Under the pieces are notes generated by a model. The model was not told the DNA's origin, made no database searches, and saw nothing but the letters and a program-made list of their open reading frames with translations. Shown piece by piece: positions 16,247 through 24,969 of a stretch of DNA of 64,000 bases. Positions within the stretch are counted from its first letter, which is position 1; every line of letters starts with the position of its first letter. Made by a program: the position numbers and the translations under genes. The stretch is from Sulfurospirillum sp964466465 (GTDB lineage Bacteria; Campylobacterota; Campylobacteria; Campylobacterales; Sulfurospirillaceae), in the NCBI GenBank assembly GCA_964466465.1, contig CAYXNJ010000001.1, positions 104,058-168,057 on the forward strand. The letters are read 5' to 3'.

Positions 16247-16470
16247 ATTTGATACTCAGGTTGTGGTTTTTCTCTACCAAAATTGATTTTATTCCACGCT
16301 CGTTCATGAAAATAATACAGCAATGTTTTGGTGATAAGCTCGAATGCTCCGATAGAAACAGCAGCAAGTGGACTTCCTGTGACGATAAAACTAATCAACA
16401 TGGTGTCAACAGTTCCAAGTGTTCTCCAAGAAATTGCTTTTGCAATACTTCGTTTTTTATGCTCAACCAT
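16243..16470 (-). CDS. DUF2061 small membrane protein
   Basis: Membrane protein of 75 residues with two hydrophobic segments and the family features KAISWRTLGTVDTM and YYFHERAWNKI. DUF2061 proteins often sit with cysteine biosynthesis genes, but their function is not established. Here it is the first gene of the sulfate-assimilation cluster and overlaps cysH by ATGA, so a role in sulfate uptake or sensing is possible (inference). Confidence 0.8.
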   Translation of the reverse strand: MVEHKKRSIAKAISWRTLGTVDTMLISFIVTGSPLAAVSIGAFELITKTLLYYFHERAWNKINFGREKPQPEYQI

Positions 16471-16700
16471 GTTGCCTCCTTTAAAATTTCCAGAATCATA
16501 CCATTTTAATCACCTATTGTCAAGTAAGTTTATAAAAATACTAATGTATAAAACAACTTCTCATCTCAATAGACTCTCAATTATGATAATACTGCATTTT
16601 ACTGAAAGAATAAAAATGCCTAAAAATTAGAAAGATTGAGTAAAGATGTCATAAAGTATAGTAAATCTATAAAGAATAAAATGTATATTTAACCACTAAA
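16471..16700. other. Divergent promoter region between the cys cluster and the iron transporter
   Basis: About 230 bases of AT-rich DNA with no open reading frame that I believe. It should hold the promoter of the minus-strand sulfate cluster and the upstream part of the iron-transport promoter. I see no clear CysB-type or other recognisable operator apart from the Fur-like box just beyond it. Confidence 0.4.
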
Positions 16701-16720
16701 TTGATAATAGTTATTATGTT
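16701..16720 (+). promoter_or_regulatory. Fur-like box before the ferric iron transporter
   Basis: The palindrome ATAATA-GT-TATTAT (16704-16717), preceded by TTG, resembles the AT-rich GATAATGAT...ATTATC Fur consensus. It lies about 60 bases before the substrate-binding protein start. Iron repression is the expected regulation. Confidence 0.55.
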
Positions 16721-16776
16721 TGTTTAAAGGTTTGTTGGCATATTATTTCGACGAAAAAACAAATAAAAGGATTTTT

Positions 16777-17799
16777 ATGAAACGTGGAATATCTTTTCTT
16801 CAGATGATAGTAGGTCTCAGTTTTGCCGCATCGATGGCATTTGCAAGCACAGAAGTCAATGTCTATTCGCATCGTCATTACGATAGCGACAAAGCGCTCT
16901 TTAAAGCTTTCGAAGAAAAAAGTGGCATTAAGGTCAATGTGATTACGGCAAAAGCGGAAGAGTTGGTTTCAAAACTCAAAATTGAGGGTGCAAATAGTCC
17001 AGCAGATATGCTCATTACTTCGGATATTGGCAATTTATACGAAGCCAAAGAAGAGGGATTGCTTCAAAAAATTGACTCTAAAGTGTTGAGTGCAAACATA
17101 CCAGCTCATTTAAGAGACGCTGATAATGAGTGGTTTGGCTTGACAAAACGTGCACGTATTTTTGTGTATAACCCAGAGAAACTCTCTGAAAAAGAGCTTG
17201 GAAGTTACCTTGATCTTAGTGATCCAAAGTTTCAAGGCAAAATTTTAACACGCAGTTCATCTGCCGCGTACAATAAATCGCTCTTAGCGTCCATCATCGC
17301 AAATCATGGTGAAGCCAAAGCGTTAGAGTTTGCCAAAGGGTTAGTTGCCAATTTAGCCAGAGAGCCAAAAGGAAATGACAGAGACCAAATCAAAGCCGTG
17401 GCAAGCGGCGAGGGGGATTTAGCCATCGTCAACACTTACTACTTAGGCGTTATGCTGAACAGCAAAGACCCAAAAGATGTTGAAGTTGCAAAAAGTGTTA
17501 AGATCTTCTTCCCTGCACAAAAGGCAGAAGGTGCGCACATCAACATCAGTGGTGCGGGTGTGACAAAGTATGCGAAAAACAGAGACAATGCGATGAAGCT
17601 CATCGAGTTTTTAAGCAGTGTTGAGGCACAAACACTCTTTGCAGAAGCCAACCATGAGTACCCTGCAAACCCAGCAGTCAAAGCTTCTGGTACGGTTGCA
17701 ACGTTTGGAGCATTTAAAGAAGACACCTTGCCACTCTCTGAAGTTGGCAAATACAACAAAAAAGCGGTGGAAGTCGCAACAAAGGCAAATTGGCGATAA
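16777..17799 (+). CDS. fbpA: Ferric iron ABC transporter, periplasmic binding protein
   Basis: Periplasmic Fe(III)-binding protein of 340 residues, family FbpA/FutA. The ATG at 16777 behind AAAAGGA starts a signal peptide ending at MAFAS. The mature protein begins EVNVYSHRHYDSD and includes the paired tyrosines NTYYLG (about residue 220) used for iron. It is first of an fbpABC operon; the stop overlaps the permease start (TAATG). A Fur-like box upstream supports an iron role. Other trivalent metal or anion substrates cannot be ruled out from sequence. Confidence 0.9.
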   Translation: MKRGISFLQMIVGLSFAASMAFASTEVNVYSHRHYDSDKALFKAFEEKSGIKVNVITAKAEELVSKLKIEGANSPADMLITSDIGNLYEAKEEGLLQKIDSKVLSANIPAHLRDADNEWFGLTKRARIFVYNPEKLSEKELGSYLDLSDPKFQGKILTRSSSAAYNKSLLASIIANHGEAKALEFAKGLVANLAREPKGNDRDQIKAVASGEGDLAIVNTYYLGVMLNSKDPKDVEVAKSVKIFFPAQKAEGAHINISGAGVTKYAKNRDNAMKLIEFLSSVEAQTLFAEANHEYPANPAVKASGTVATFGAFKEDTLPLSEVGKYNKKAVEVATKANWR

Positions 17800-19361
17800 T
17801 GCAAAGACTTAAATACGCGCTAGCCCCTTCTTTGGGGCTACTCATTGCTCTACCTATTTTTGCACTGTTCATCTATTTTATCGCACAGGGCGACTTCTCT
17901 GTAGCAAACTTCCGTGTTCCAGAGCTTTTACTCTATGCAAAAAATACGCTTTTTGTTCTTCTTGGTGCAGCTTTTTTAGTGCTGCTTTTGGGTATTAGTA
18001 CAGCATTTATGAGTGCGCGTTTTGAGTACTTTGGAAGCCACTTTTTTTCGCTTGCTTTTGTACTGCCTTTAGCGTTTCCTGCCTACATCATCGGCTATAC
18101 GTATGTAGGATTTTTTGAGTTTCATGGTATTCTCTCTACACTTCTAGGAGTTCCAAAATTTAAACTCGATATTTTAAATATCTACGGGGTTATTGCCATT
18201 CTCTCTTTTGCGATGTTTCCTTATGTTTACATCTTAGCGCGCGTTTCGTTTGCCTCCATCTCTTCAACGGTGGTTGAACTGGTTTCTCTAAAACAGCTTT
18301 CGTCTCTAAAAGCGTTTTGGAGTGTCTATCTGCCTTTGGCATACCCCGCCATTTTTGCAGGGCTTGTGCTCTCGTTGATGGAGGTGCTAAGCGATTACGG
18401 TACGGTAGCCTACTTTGGGGTTGATACCTTTAGTGTGGGCATTTTTAAAAGTTGGTTTGGTTATGGCAATTTAAAAGAGGCGATCAATCTCTCTATGATG
18501 CTTTTAGTCGTGGTGTTTGTTTTGATGTTTGGCGAAGCGCGCTTAAGAGCAAAGTTTCGGTTTATCAGCTCAACACACAGTGCCAAAAAGGCCGCGAAAA
18601 TAAAGCTAAAAGGTTGGAGAAATGTCGTGATTTTCACGCTCTCACTGCTTATAGCCACAGTAACGCTTTTCATCCCTTTGGGTGTACTTTTGTACTGGTT
18701 TTATCTTGACTATCACACCCTAGAATGGGACACTCTCGGCTATTTGTACCGCACATTGAGTCTTAATGGCATTTCGTCTTTGTTTATCATTGCTTTAGCG
18801 TTTATGATGGTCTATGCTTCACGATTTTATCCAAGCAGATGGGGAGTGCTGAGTCAAAAACTCTCCATGCTAGGTTACTCCATTCCTGGGGCGATTGTGG
18901 GCATTGGCATTTTACTTCTCACCAATTTTATCGACCAAAATGTTGGAAAAGTGGTGCTTGGAGGCTCTTTTGTTGCGCTGGTTTTTGCTTATTTGACGCG
19001 CTATTTTGCTGCAAGTATAGGCTCAGTTGAAAACGGGTTTAGTAAGATCGACAAAAGTATTGATGATGCGACAAAGATTTTTGGAACAGATGAGTTTGAG
19101 CGTATTTTTAGGGTCTATCTGCCTTTGATGCGACCTTATTTGCTCAGTGGTTTTTTAATTCTCTACATCGACCTTGCCAAAGAGCTCCCCGCAACCTTGA
19201 TTCTTAGACCCTTTAACTATGACACCATTGCGATTCGTATTTACGAACTAGCCAGCAACGAGATACTCTATAAAAGTGCATTTCCATCGCTTTTATTGGT
19301 GGGTACAACCGCCATTGCCGTTTTATTACTCAATTCAAAATTTGTACGAGGTAGAAGATGA
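17799..19361 (+). CDS. fbpB: Ferric iron ABC transporter, fused permease
   Basis: Inner-membrane permease of 520 residues with about twelve hydrophobic helices in two homologous halves, each carrying an EAA-type loop for the ATPase (VSLKQLSSLKAFWSVYLPLA near 165 and IFGTDEFERIFRVYLPLM near 430). Such a duplicated permease is typical of FbpB/SfuB. The start is the ATG at 17799 overlapping the fbpA stop; its own stop overlaps the ATPase start by four bases. Confidence 0.92.
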   Translation: MQRLKYALAPSLGLLIALPIFALFIYFIAQGDFSVANFRVPELLLYAKNTLFVLLGAAFLVLLLGISTAFMSARFEYFGSHFFSLAFVLPLAFPAYIIGYTYVGFFEFHGILSTLLGVPKFKLDILNIYGVIAILSFAMFPYVYILARVSFASISSTVVELVSLKQLSSLKAFWSVYLPLAYPAIFAGLVLSLMEVLSDYGTVAYFGVDTFSVGIFKSWFGYGNLKEAINLSMMLLVVVFVLMFGEARLRAKFRFISSTHSAKKAAKIKLKGWRNVVIFTLSLLIATVTLFIPLGVLLYWFYLDYHTLEWDTLGYLYRTLSLNGISSLFIIALAFMMVYASRFYPSRWGVLSQKLSMLGYSIPGAIVGIGILLLTNFIDQNVGKVVLGGSFVALVFAYLTRYFAASIGSVENGFSKIDKSIDDATKIFGTDEFERIFRVYLPLMRPYLLSGFLILYIDLAKELPATLILRPFNYDTIAIRIYELASNEILYKSAFPSLLLVGTTAIAVLLLNSKFVRGRR

Positions 19362-20317
19362 AACCTATCGTTACCATTGAAAATTTACACAAACGTTTTT
19401 GCAAAGGGAGCATTTGCGTTGCCAATGAAGTCTCTTTTTCCATTCAAGAAGGTGAAATTTTTACCATTTTGGGCAGAAGCGGGAGTGGAAAAACTACTCT
19501 TTTACGTATGCTAAGTGGTCTTGAAACACCCGATAGCGGAACGATTTGCATTGGTGATAGGGTTGTTTTTGATGCTAAAACAAACCTCCCACCCAATCAG
19601 AGAGACATTGCCATTGTGTTTCAAAATTATGCCCTTTTGCCACACCTAAACATCGCGCAAAACATCGCTTTTGGAAGTAAAGCGAGCAAAGATGAGGTGT
19701 TAGCGGTGATGCAAAAAACAAAGATAGACGCCCTTGCTTCAAAATACCCGCATGAAATTAGCGGTGGTCAACAACAGCGTGTCGCCCTTGCGCGCGCCAT
19801 TTTGGATAAGCCAAAAATTCTCCTCTTGGATGAACCACTCAGCAACATCGACACCGAGCTAAGAGCCATTTTAAGGGCAGAGCTTAAAGAGATGATCAAA
19901 CTCTTTGGCATCACAGCGCTTTTCATCACCCATGACAAAGAAGATGCGTTTTACCTCTCTGATCGTATCGCTATTATGGATGGGGGTGACATCTTGCAAA
20001 TAGGCACACCTAAAGAGATTTATAATCATCCGACATCCCTTTATTGCGCTAATTTTTTAGGCAAAATGAATCTGTTGCCAAAATGCTTTATGCAAGGTGA
20101 AAAAGAGGTCTATTGCCGTTTGGATGCGGTACGTTTAGGCGCGCATTTTGAGCACAAAGCACGCATAAGCGAGATAGTCTTTTATGGTAATTTTTACGAA
20201 GTTACATTGGAATGTGAAAATGAGACATTGATGGCATATAGCTTTGATGATAGCCTAAGTGTAGGCGATACGATAGGATTTGAGATTGATGCGAATCGTC
20301 TAATACGTTTTGTTTAA
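19358..20317 (+). CDS. fbpC: Ferric iron ABC transporter, ATPase
   Basis: ATP-binding subunit of 319 residues. Walker A is GRSGSGKTT (about 38-46), Q-loop in VFQNYALLPH, signature ISGGQQQRVALARA (about 132), Walker B ILLLDEPLSNID, H-loop FITHDKED. A C-terminal beta domain of about 90 residues is present as in FbpC. It completes the operon. Its last four bases overlap the convergent histidine kinase gene. Confidence 0.94.
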   Translation: MKPIVTIENLHKRFCKGSICVANEVSFSIQEGEIFTILGRSGSGKTTLLRMLSGLETPDSGTICIGDRVVFDAKTNLPPNQRDIAIVFQNYALLPHLNIAQNIAFGSKASKDEVLAVMQKTKIDALASKYPHEISGGQQQRVALARAILDKPKILLLDEPLSNIDTELRAILRAELKEMIKLFGITALFITHDKEDAFYLSDRIAIMDGGDILQIGTPKEIYNHPTSLYCANFLGKMNLLPKCFMQGEKEVYCRLDAVRLGAHFEHKARISEIVFYGNFYEVTLECENETLMAYSFDDSLSVGDTIGFEIDANRLIRFV

Positions 20318-21456
20318 AAGTAGATACTAAAGGTTGAGCCTTCATTTTCAATAGAGTTAATTTCGAGTCTAAAACCGTTGGTTTTACAGATGGTGTTCAC
20401 GATGTCTAAACCGATGCCAAAGCCACCTTTATCGGAGTTCGCGCGTTTATAGCGTTTGGTAATGTCGCCAAGTTTTGAGCTTTCGATGCCAATGCCACTG
20501 TCTTTGATACTTAGTTTTTCAAAGTCCAGTAACACTTCGATAGTTCCACACAAACGGTTGTATTTGATAGCGTTTGAGAGCAGGTTGTCGATGAGTTTGA
20601 TGAGGCTCTCTTCGTTGATATGCAGGGTTTTTTCTTCGAGCTTTAGGCTTAGTTCGATGCGTTTACTTGCCATCAAATCCGCAAAATACTCAACTCTCTC
20701 CTCGATGAGTCTTTTGACATCGACATCACTTTTTTCTTCATTTTGCTTATCATGCAGCAGCATGAAGCTCAGATTTCCATACAACGTTGCGATGCGTTTG
20801 GCACTGAGTTCAATGCGTTTGCGTTTTTTTTCATCCACATTTTTAAGCGTTCCAATACTCATTAAAATCGCTGTAATAGGCGTATTGAGCTCATGCGTTG
20901 AGTCTTTGATAAAGGTATCAAGATGGTTGATCTCTTCTTGGATGGGTTTGAGAAATTGTCTGGCAAGCACGTAACCTAAGAGGGTTGCAAAAGCAAGACT
21001 GAGTACAAAATAGAGCAGCACTTGTGAACGTAGCGCATTCACGCTGCTAGAGATATGCGTATGCTTAAGCACAAGGGTATGAATGCCAAGATGCCCTTGT
21101 GTGCTCTCATCTAGGGTGTAAAAACTGTCATTTTCGAGGTAAAAGGTTTTACTAAAATCAATAGGCTCAGGAAAACTGATGTGTAAAGGGGTATTGCCTT
21201 CGCCAAAAAGTCCGAGCTGATACTCTTTTTCTAAACCAAAACACTTCTCTGCGGGGTTTTCAGCAAGGCATTTTTGAAGCGTCTCGTCTTCCATCATGTG
21301 CGCTGTGACGATTTTGTGAGCGATGCTAGAAGCGGTGGCACGCATTTTAAGGGCATAATTTTCATGCAAGTTTTTAATCTCGATGGTGTAAAACATCCAT
21401 GCGAGCAGGCAGATAAAAGCGTAAATAGAGCCAAGGTAGATGAGTAAAAACCTCAA
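20314..21456 (-). CDS. Sensor histidine kinase
   Basis: Membrane sensor kinase of 380 residues. Two membrane helices (about 1-22 and 143-163) enclose a periplasmic sensor of roughly 120 residues. The phospho-acceptor His is in STHELNTPITAIL (about residue 188), the N box in DNLLSNAIKYN, and the G boxes in KDSGIGIE and GGFGIGLDIV. It lies 13 bases after the response-regulator gene. The signal is unknown. Neighbouring iron and copper genes are on the other strand, so a metal-related role is only suggested by position. Confidence 0.92.
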   Translation of the reverse strand: MRFLLIYLGSIYAFICLLAWMFYTIEIKNLHENYALKMRATASSIAHKIVTAHMMEDETLQKCLAENPAEKCFGLEKEYQLGLFGEGNTPLHISFPEPIDFSKTFYLENDSFYTLDESTQGHLGIHTLVLKHTHISSSVNALRSQVLLYFVLSLAFATLLGYVLARQFLKPIQEEINHLDTFIKDSTHELNTPITAILMSIGTLKNVDEKKRKRIELSAKRIATLYGNLSFMLLHDKQNEEKSDVDVKRLIEERVEYFADLMASKRIELSLKLEEKTLHINEESLIKLIDNLLSNAIKYNRLCGTIEVLLDFEKLSIKDSGIGIESSKLGDITKRYKRANSDKGGFGIGLDIVNTICKTNGFRLEINSIENEGSTFSIYF

Positions 21457-21469
21457 AAGTGAGCGTTTT

Positions 21470-22132
21470 TCATAAGCACTTAAAGCGATAACCCACTCCT
21501 TTGATGTTTTCTATAAGACTCTCAAGCCCGAAACTACGGAGGTTTTTGATGTAGGTACGAAGCGTTGAATGTGTAGGTACTTCATCAAACCGCCATACCT
21601 CTTCGATGATCTCTTCAAAACTCAAAAGGCGATTTTGATGCGCTAAAAAATACTCCAAAAGCTGTGCTTCTTTTTTGCGAAGATTGTAGGTTTGTTCAGG
21701 TGTGATGATCTGATAGTTTTGTGGATCGTAGCTGACCTGTGATGCTAGATGCACAAGGGTAGTTTCTTCGATATGATGCAATTTTTTAGTGCGCTCAATG
21801 CGTACCAAAAGCTCTTCAAGCTCAAACGGTTTTTTGAGGTAATCCTCCGCTCCCAACGCAAAGCCTTTTTTCACATCGCTGATTTGATCCAGTGAAGTGA
21901 TGAAGATGGTTGGTGTCGTGATGTTCGCCTCTTTGAGTGTTTTCAACAACTCAAAACCATTGAGACTTGGAACATTGATGTCTAAGACCAAGATGTCAAA
22001 CTTATCCTCAAAAATAGCATCAAGCGCCTCTTTACCATCGTAGAAGAGTGTCACATGCAAGCCATGTTCGACTAAAAACTCTTCAATAATTTCGCTAAGA
22101 ATGGGGTCGTCTTCTAAGAGTAAGATTTTCAT
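21470..22132 (-). CDS. OmpR-family response regulator
   Basis: DNA-binding regulator of 220 residues starting at MKILLLEDDP. Longer starts up to 22207 exist, but the receiver domain begins here. Phospho-acceptor Asp is in DILVLDINVPSLNG (about residue 51), the conserved Lys in LKKPFE. The C-terminal winged helix ends with NIKGVGYRFKCL. Partner of the kinase that follows. Target genes are not apparent. Confidence 0.9.
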   Translation of the reverse strand: MKILLLEDDPILSEIIEEFLVEHGLHVTLFYDGKEALDAIFEDKFDILVLDINVPSLNGFELLKTLKEANITTPTIFITSLDQISDVKKGFALGAEDYLKKPFELEELLVRIERTKKLHHIEETTLVHLASQVSYDPQNYQIITPEQTYNLRKKEAQLLEYFLAHQNRLLSFEEIIEEVWRFDEVPTHSTLRTYIKNLRSFGLESLIENIKGVGYRFKCL

Positions 22133-22243
22133 AAAAGGCATTATACATGATTTTGCTCTCTTCATAAGGCTGTAAGGGAAGAGAGGATTTGGAAGTATGT
22201 GATACAATTAAATAAATAAGTTTCGTGAAATGAGGATAAAAAG

Positions 22244-22717
22244 ATGAATATGGTGTATATGTATGCAGTTATGGCGTTGTTGGCAGGTTCTGGACTTTCA
22301 ATACAAGCTGCAATTAATAGTGGCTTGAGTGCAGGCGTTGGCGGACAACCTTTAGTTGCTTCACTCATTTCGTTTATTATTGGAGCGCTTTGTTTAGCAG
22401 TGGTGGCATTTTTTCAAGCGGATTGGCAAAGTGTGACTTCTAATGTTGGAACGCAACCATGGTGGCGTTGGATTGGAGGTGCTATAGGCGCGATGTTTGT
22501 TTTTACCTCAGTTTTCTTAGCGCCAAAACTTGGTGTCACCAACACAATGTTTATGTTTATTATTGGACAATTAATGGCAGGAATGATTATAGACCATTTT
22601 GGGCTTATTCAAATGGCGATAAGACCTGCACATTGGTGGAAATTTGCAGGACTGGCCATTATGTTCATGGGCTTAGTTCTTTTCATGTTTGGTGATCGCT
22701 TTTTTGAACAAAACTAA
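22244..22717 (+). CDS. DUF606/YdcZ-type DMT family transporter
   Basis: Inner-membrane protein of 157 residues with five hydrophobic helices, a short half-size member of the drug/metabolite transporter superfamily (DUF606). The family start pattern is visible in GSGLSIQAAINSGLSA and GGQPLVASLISFIIGAL. It probably works as a dimer. The substrate is unknown. It is divergent from the response-regulator gene and ends in a strong terminator, so it is a single-gene unit. Confidence 0.85.
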   Translation: MNMVYMYAVMALLAGSGLSIQAAINSGLSAGVGGQPLVASLISFIIGALCLAVVAFFQADWQSVTSNVGTQPWWRWIGGAIGAMFVFTSVFLAPKLGVTNTMFMFIIGQLMAGMIIDHFGLIQMAIRPAHWWKFAGLAIMFMGLVLFMFGDRFFEQN

Positions 22718-22737
22718 CTAAAAATTCTTTTATCAGA

Positions 22738-22766
22738 AGCACTATCATAGTGTTTCTGATAGTGCT
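22738..22766 (+). terminator. Rho-independent terminator
   Basis: Perfect 10-bp stem AGCACTATCA / TGATAGTGCT with a 9-base loop, followed by a T/C-rich run. It closes the DUF606 gene ahead of the copper module. Confidence 0.75.
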
Positions 22767-22778
22767 TTCCTTCTCGCT

Positions 22779-22810
22779 CCACAAATAGTGCACAGATGTT
22801 TTTTATACTG
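22779..22810 (+). promoter_or_regulatory. Promoter/operator of the cupredoxin gene
   Basis: CCACAAATAGTGCACA, then TATACT at 22804-22809. The same block with the same 25-base spacing recurs before the FixH-like gene (23343-23374). The -10 is good but no consensus -35 exists, so an activator probably binds the shared block. Confidence 0.55.
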
Positions 22811-22840
22811 TAGTAAAAATATTACTTACAAAGGAAACAG

Positions 22841-23335
22841 ATGTTACACCACTCAAAAGCAATTACAACACTCATCCTTGCTTCTGCTCTTTCAAGTCAA
22901 GCTTTTGCGATGGAAGGGCATTCAGTGCACGACCATTCAACACATAACCATGCCATGATGTCAACCGTTGGCAAGCCCTATGATGCCTCAAAAGCCACGA
23001 AAACGATCAAAGTGGATTTACTAGACTCCATGAAGTTTGACTTTCATAGCAACATGAATATTAAAGAGGGAGACATTGTTCGATTTGTCGTGACCAATAA
23101 AGGCGCGATTGACCATGAGTTCTCCATTGGCAGTGAGAAAGAGCAAAAAGCGCATCTTGAAATGATGAAACAGATGCCAAACATGGTACACAGTGATGGC
23201 AGTACCATAACCGTTAAACCCAATGAAACCAAAGAGTTAACATGGAAATTTACCAAAAAAGACACGGTGATGTTTGCATGCAACATTCCAGGGCATTTTG
23301 AAACGGGAATGCACCACACGATTCTTATAAAGTAG
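22841..23335 (+). CDS. Periplasmic cupredoxin
   Basis: Exported protein of 164 residues; signal peptide to about SQAFA, then a His-rich segment (EGHSVHDHSTHNHA) that may bind copper. The rest is a cupredoxin fold with candidate type-1 copper ligands: His in AIDHEFS (about residue 88) and the Cys, His and Met cluster in FACNIPGHFETGMH (about 146-158). It sits just before the FixH-CusCBA operon and shares its promoter design, which points to periplasmic copper binding or delivery to the efflux pump. Confidence 0.87.
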   Translation: MLHHSKAITTLILASALSSQAFAMEGHSVHDHSTHNHAMMSTVGKPYDASKATKTIKVDLLDSMKFDFHSNMNIKEGDIVRFVVTNKGAIDHEFSIGSEKEQKAHLEMMKQMPNMVHSDGSTITVKPNETKELTWKFTKKDTVMFACNIPGHFETGMHHTILIK

Positions 23336-23342
23336 AGGTATT

Positions 23343-23374
23343 CCACAAATAGTACACACAAGCGTTTTATACTG
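23343..23374 (+). promoter_or_regulatory. Promoter/operator of the copper efflux operon
   Basis: CCACAAATAGTACACA followed by TATACT at 23368-23373, the near-identical twin of the block at 22779-22810 with equal spacing. It indicates co-regulation of the cupredoxin and efflux genes. Confidence 0.55.
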
Positions 23375-23401
23375 CCATTATATTTTTACAAGGAGTAAGT
23401 G

Positions 23402-23788
23402 ATGAAGAAGATATTAGGAATGTTCCTAGCGGTGGCGTTAAGCCTTGGTAGTGCTTTTGGTGCAGAAGCGCTTTCTAAAAAAGGTATGGCGGGCAATTTA
23501 GAAGTCGAGTACAGCACGCTAAAGCCTATCTCTCAGGGGATGAATCTCATCAAAGTCAAAGTTATGGATGGCGCTAAAGAGGTAAAAGATGCGAAAGTGA
23601 GCGTCATCGCTTCAATGCCAGCAATGCCTGGAATGCACGCGATGGAAGAAAAAGCAGATGCTGTATATAAAGACGGTGCGTATGAAGCTAATGTGATCTT
23701 TTCTATGAACGGTACATGGCAGATCAGCATCGTGGTTGAAACCTCTGATGGCAAAAAACAGCGCTTAAAATCAAGCGTGAACCTCTAA
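23402..23788 (+). CDS. FixH-like periplasmic protein
   Basis: Exported protein of 128 residues starting at ATG 23402 (a GTG lies one codon earlier) behind AAGGAG. Signal peptide to about SAFGA, then one beta-sandwich domain like FixH/YtkA. The Met/His-rich loop SMPAMPGMHAMEEKA (about 72-86) is a likely copper site. Its stop overlaps the outer-membrane channel gene (TAATG), so it is the first gene of the efflux operon and probably a periplasmic metal-binding accessory of the pump. Confidence 0.8.
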   Translation: MKKILGMFLAVALSLGSAFGAEALSKKGMAGNLEVEYSTLKPISQGMNLIKVKVMDGAKEVKDAKVSVIASMPAMPGMHAMEEKADAVYKDGAYEANVIFSMNGTWQISIVVETSDGKKQRLKSSVNL

Positions 23789-24969
23789 TGAAACGAGCTC
23801 TTTTAGTCGTAGCCCTAGCGGGCTACGCATGGGCTCAGAGTGAGCTTCTCTCTTTAGCATACAGCCACAATCATGAATTAAAAGTACTTGATACAGAGAT
23901 ACAAGCGCTCGAAAAAGAGGTTGATATAAGTAAGATTTGGGAAAACCCGATGCTCTCTCTTGGGGTCAACGACATCTTTTTAAATGAGCCTCTAAAGAGA
24001 AACCAAGAGATGCAAAATGAGGCTATTTCGCTCTCTCAAAAAATTCCACTGGGTGGAAAACTAGACATCAAAGAGTCGATTGCTCTGCAAGATGTTGCCA
24101 TCAAAAAGTTAGAGCTTCAAACCAAAAAGCTAGAGATGCAACAAGAAATTGCTACGTTAGAGCAAACGTATGTGCGCATCACACAAGATTTAGCATTGGT
24201 TGCAAAGTATGAGAAAATCCTAGAAGATCTTAAAAACGCTCACCTTGCTTACAATACCACGAGTGCACACTATGTCGATACGCTGAACAATACTATCTTG
24301 CAGAAAAATCTCTCCATAGAGAAAAAAACACTGCTTAAAGAGAAGGCTTCACTTGAGCGAAAACTAGAGAGTATTTTGGCGACTTCTATGCCTGAATTAC
24401 AGGCAAAAGAGGGGCTTTTAAACTATGGGCTAAGTGATGAAGAGAAGCGTTTGGAAAAAGCACCTAAATTACAGCTTCAAAATCTTCAAAGTGCCAAAGA
24501 GCTTTTGAATTTACGCTATGAAAAAGCGACCAAAATCCCTGATGTCACCATCAGCTTAGGTTACAACCGAAGACAAGGACGAGATGACTACGCCTTTTTA
24601 GGCTTTGAGATACCACTGCCTATCTATGGCAAAGAAAATCTCTCCATTCAAAAAGCAAAACTGACCCATTCAGCTTCGGAGCAAAGTGTCTTAAATACGC
24701 AAAAACAGCTTCTTTTTGAGCTAAAAGACGAGTTACTCAACAAAGAGTTACAGTACGACAAAATCGCTCTTTCTAAAGAGGTGTTGCATGAAAATAAAAA
24801 GATGTATGAAGTGCTTCAAAGTACAGCGCTTTCTCAAAATGACGCTCTTTTGAGCCTTTTAAATGTTCTAACACAAATGCTTGAAGCACAAAAACAGATC
24901 AACGCCAATACCTTTGCGTATAACGAGTCTATCATCAAAATTTACACGCTTTTAGGAGAGCCATTATGA
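23788..24969 (+). CDS. TolC-family outer-membrane channel (CusC-like)
   Basis: Outer-membrane efflux channel subunit of 393 residues with a cleavable signal (ALAGYAWAQ), two long coiled-coil halves and conserved NPMLSLG and GFEIPLPIYGKE strand/turn segments of the TolC fold. It overlaps the adaptor gene by four bases. With the adaptor and the RND pump it forms a tripartite export system. Confidence 0.9.
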   Translation: MKRALLVVALAGYAWAQSELLSLAYSHNHELKVLDTEIQALEKEVDISKIWENPMLSLGVNDIFLNEPLKRNQEMQNEAISLSQKIPLGGKLDIKESIALQDVAIKKLELQTKKLEMQQEIATLEQTYVRITQDLALVAKYEKILEDLKNAHLAYNTTSAHYVDTLNNTILQKNLSIEKKTLLKEKASLERKLESILATSMPELQAKEGLLNYGLSDEEKRLEKAPKLQLQNLQSAKELLNLRYEKATKIPDVTISLGYNRRQGRDDYAFLGFEIPLPIYGKENLSIQKAKLTHSASEQSVLNTQKQLLFELKDELLNKELQYDKIALSKEVLHENKKMYEVLQSTALSQNDALLSLLNVLTQMLEAQKQINANTFAYNESIIKIYTLLGEPL

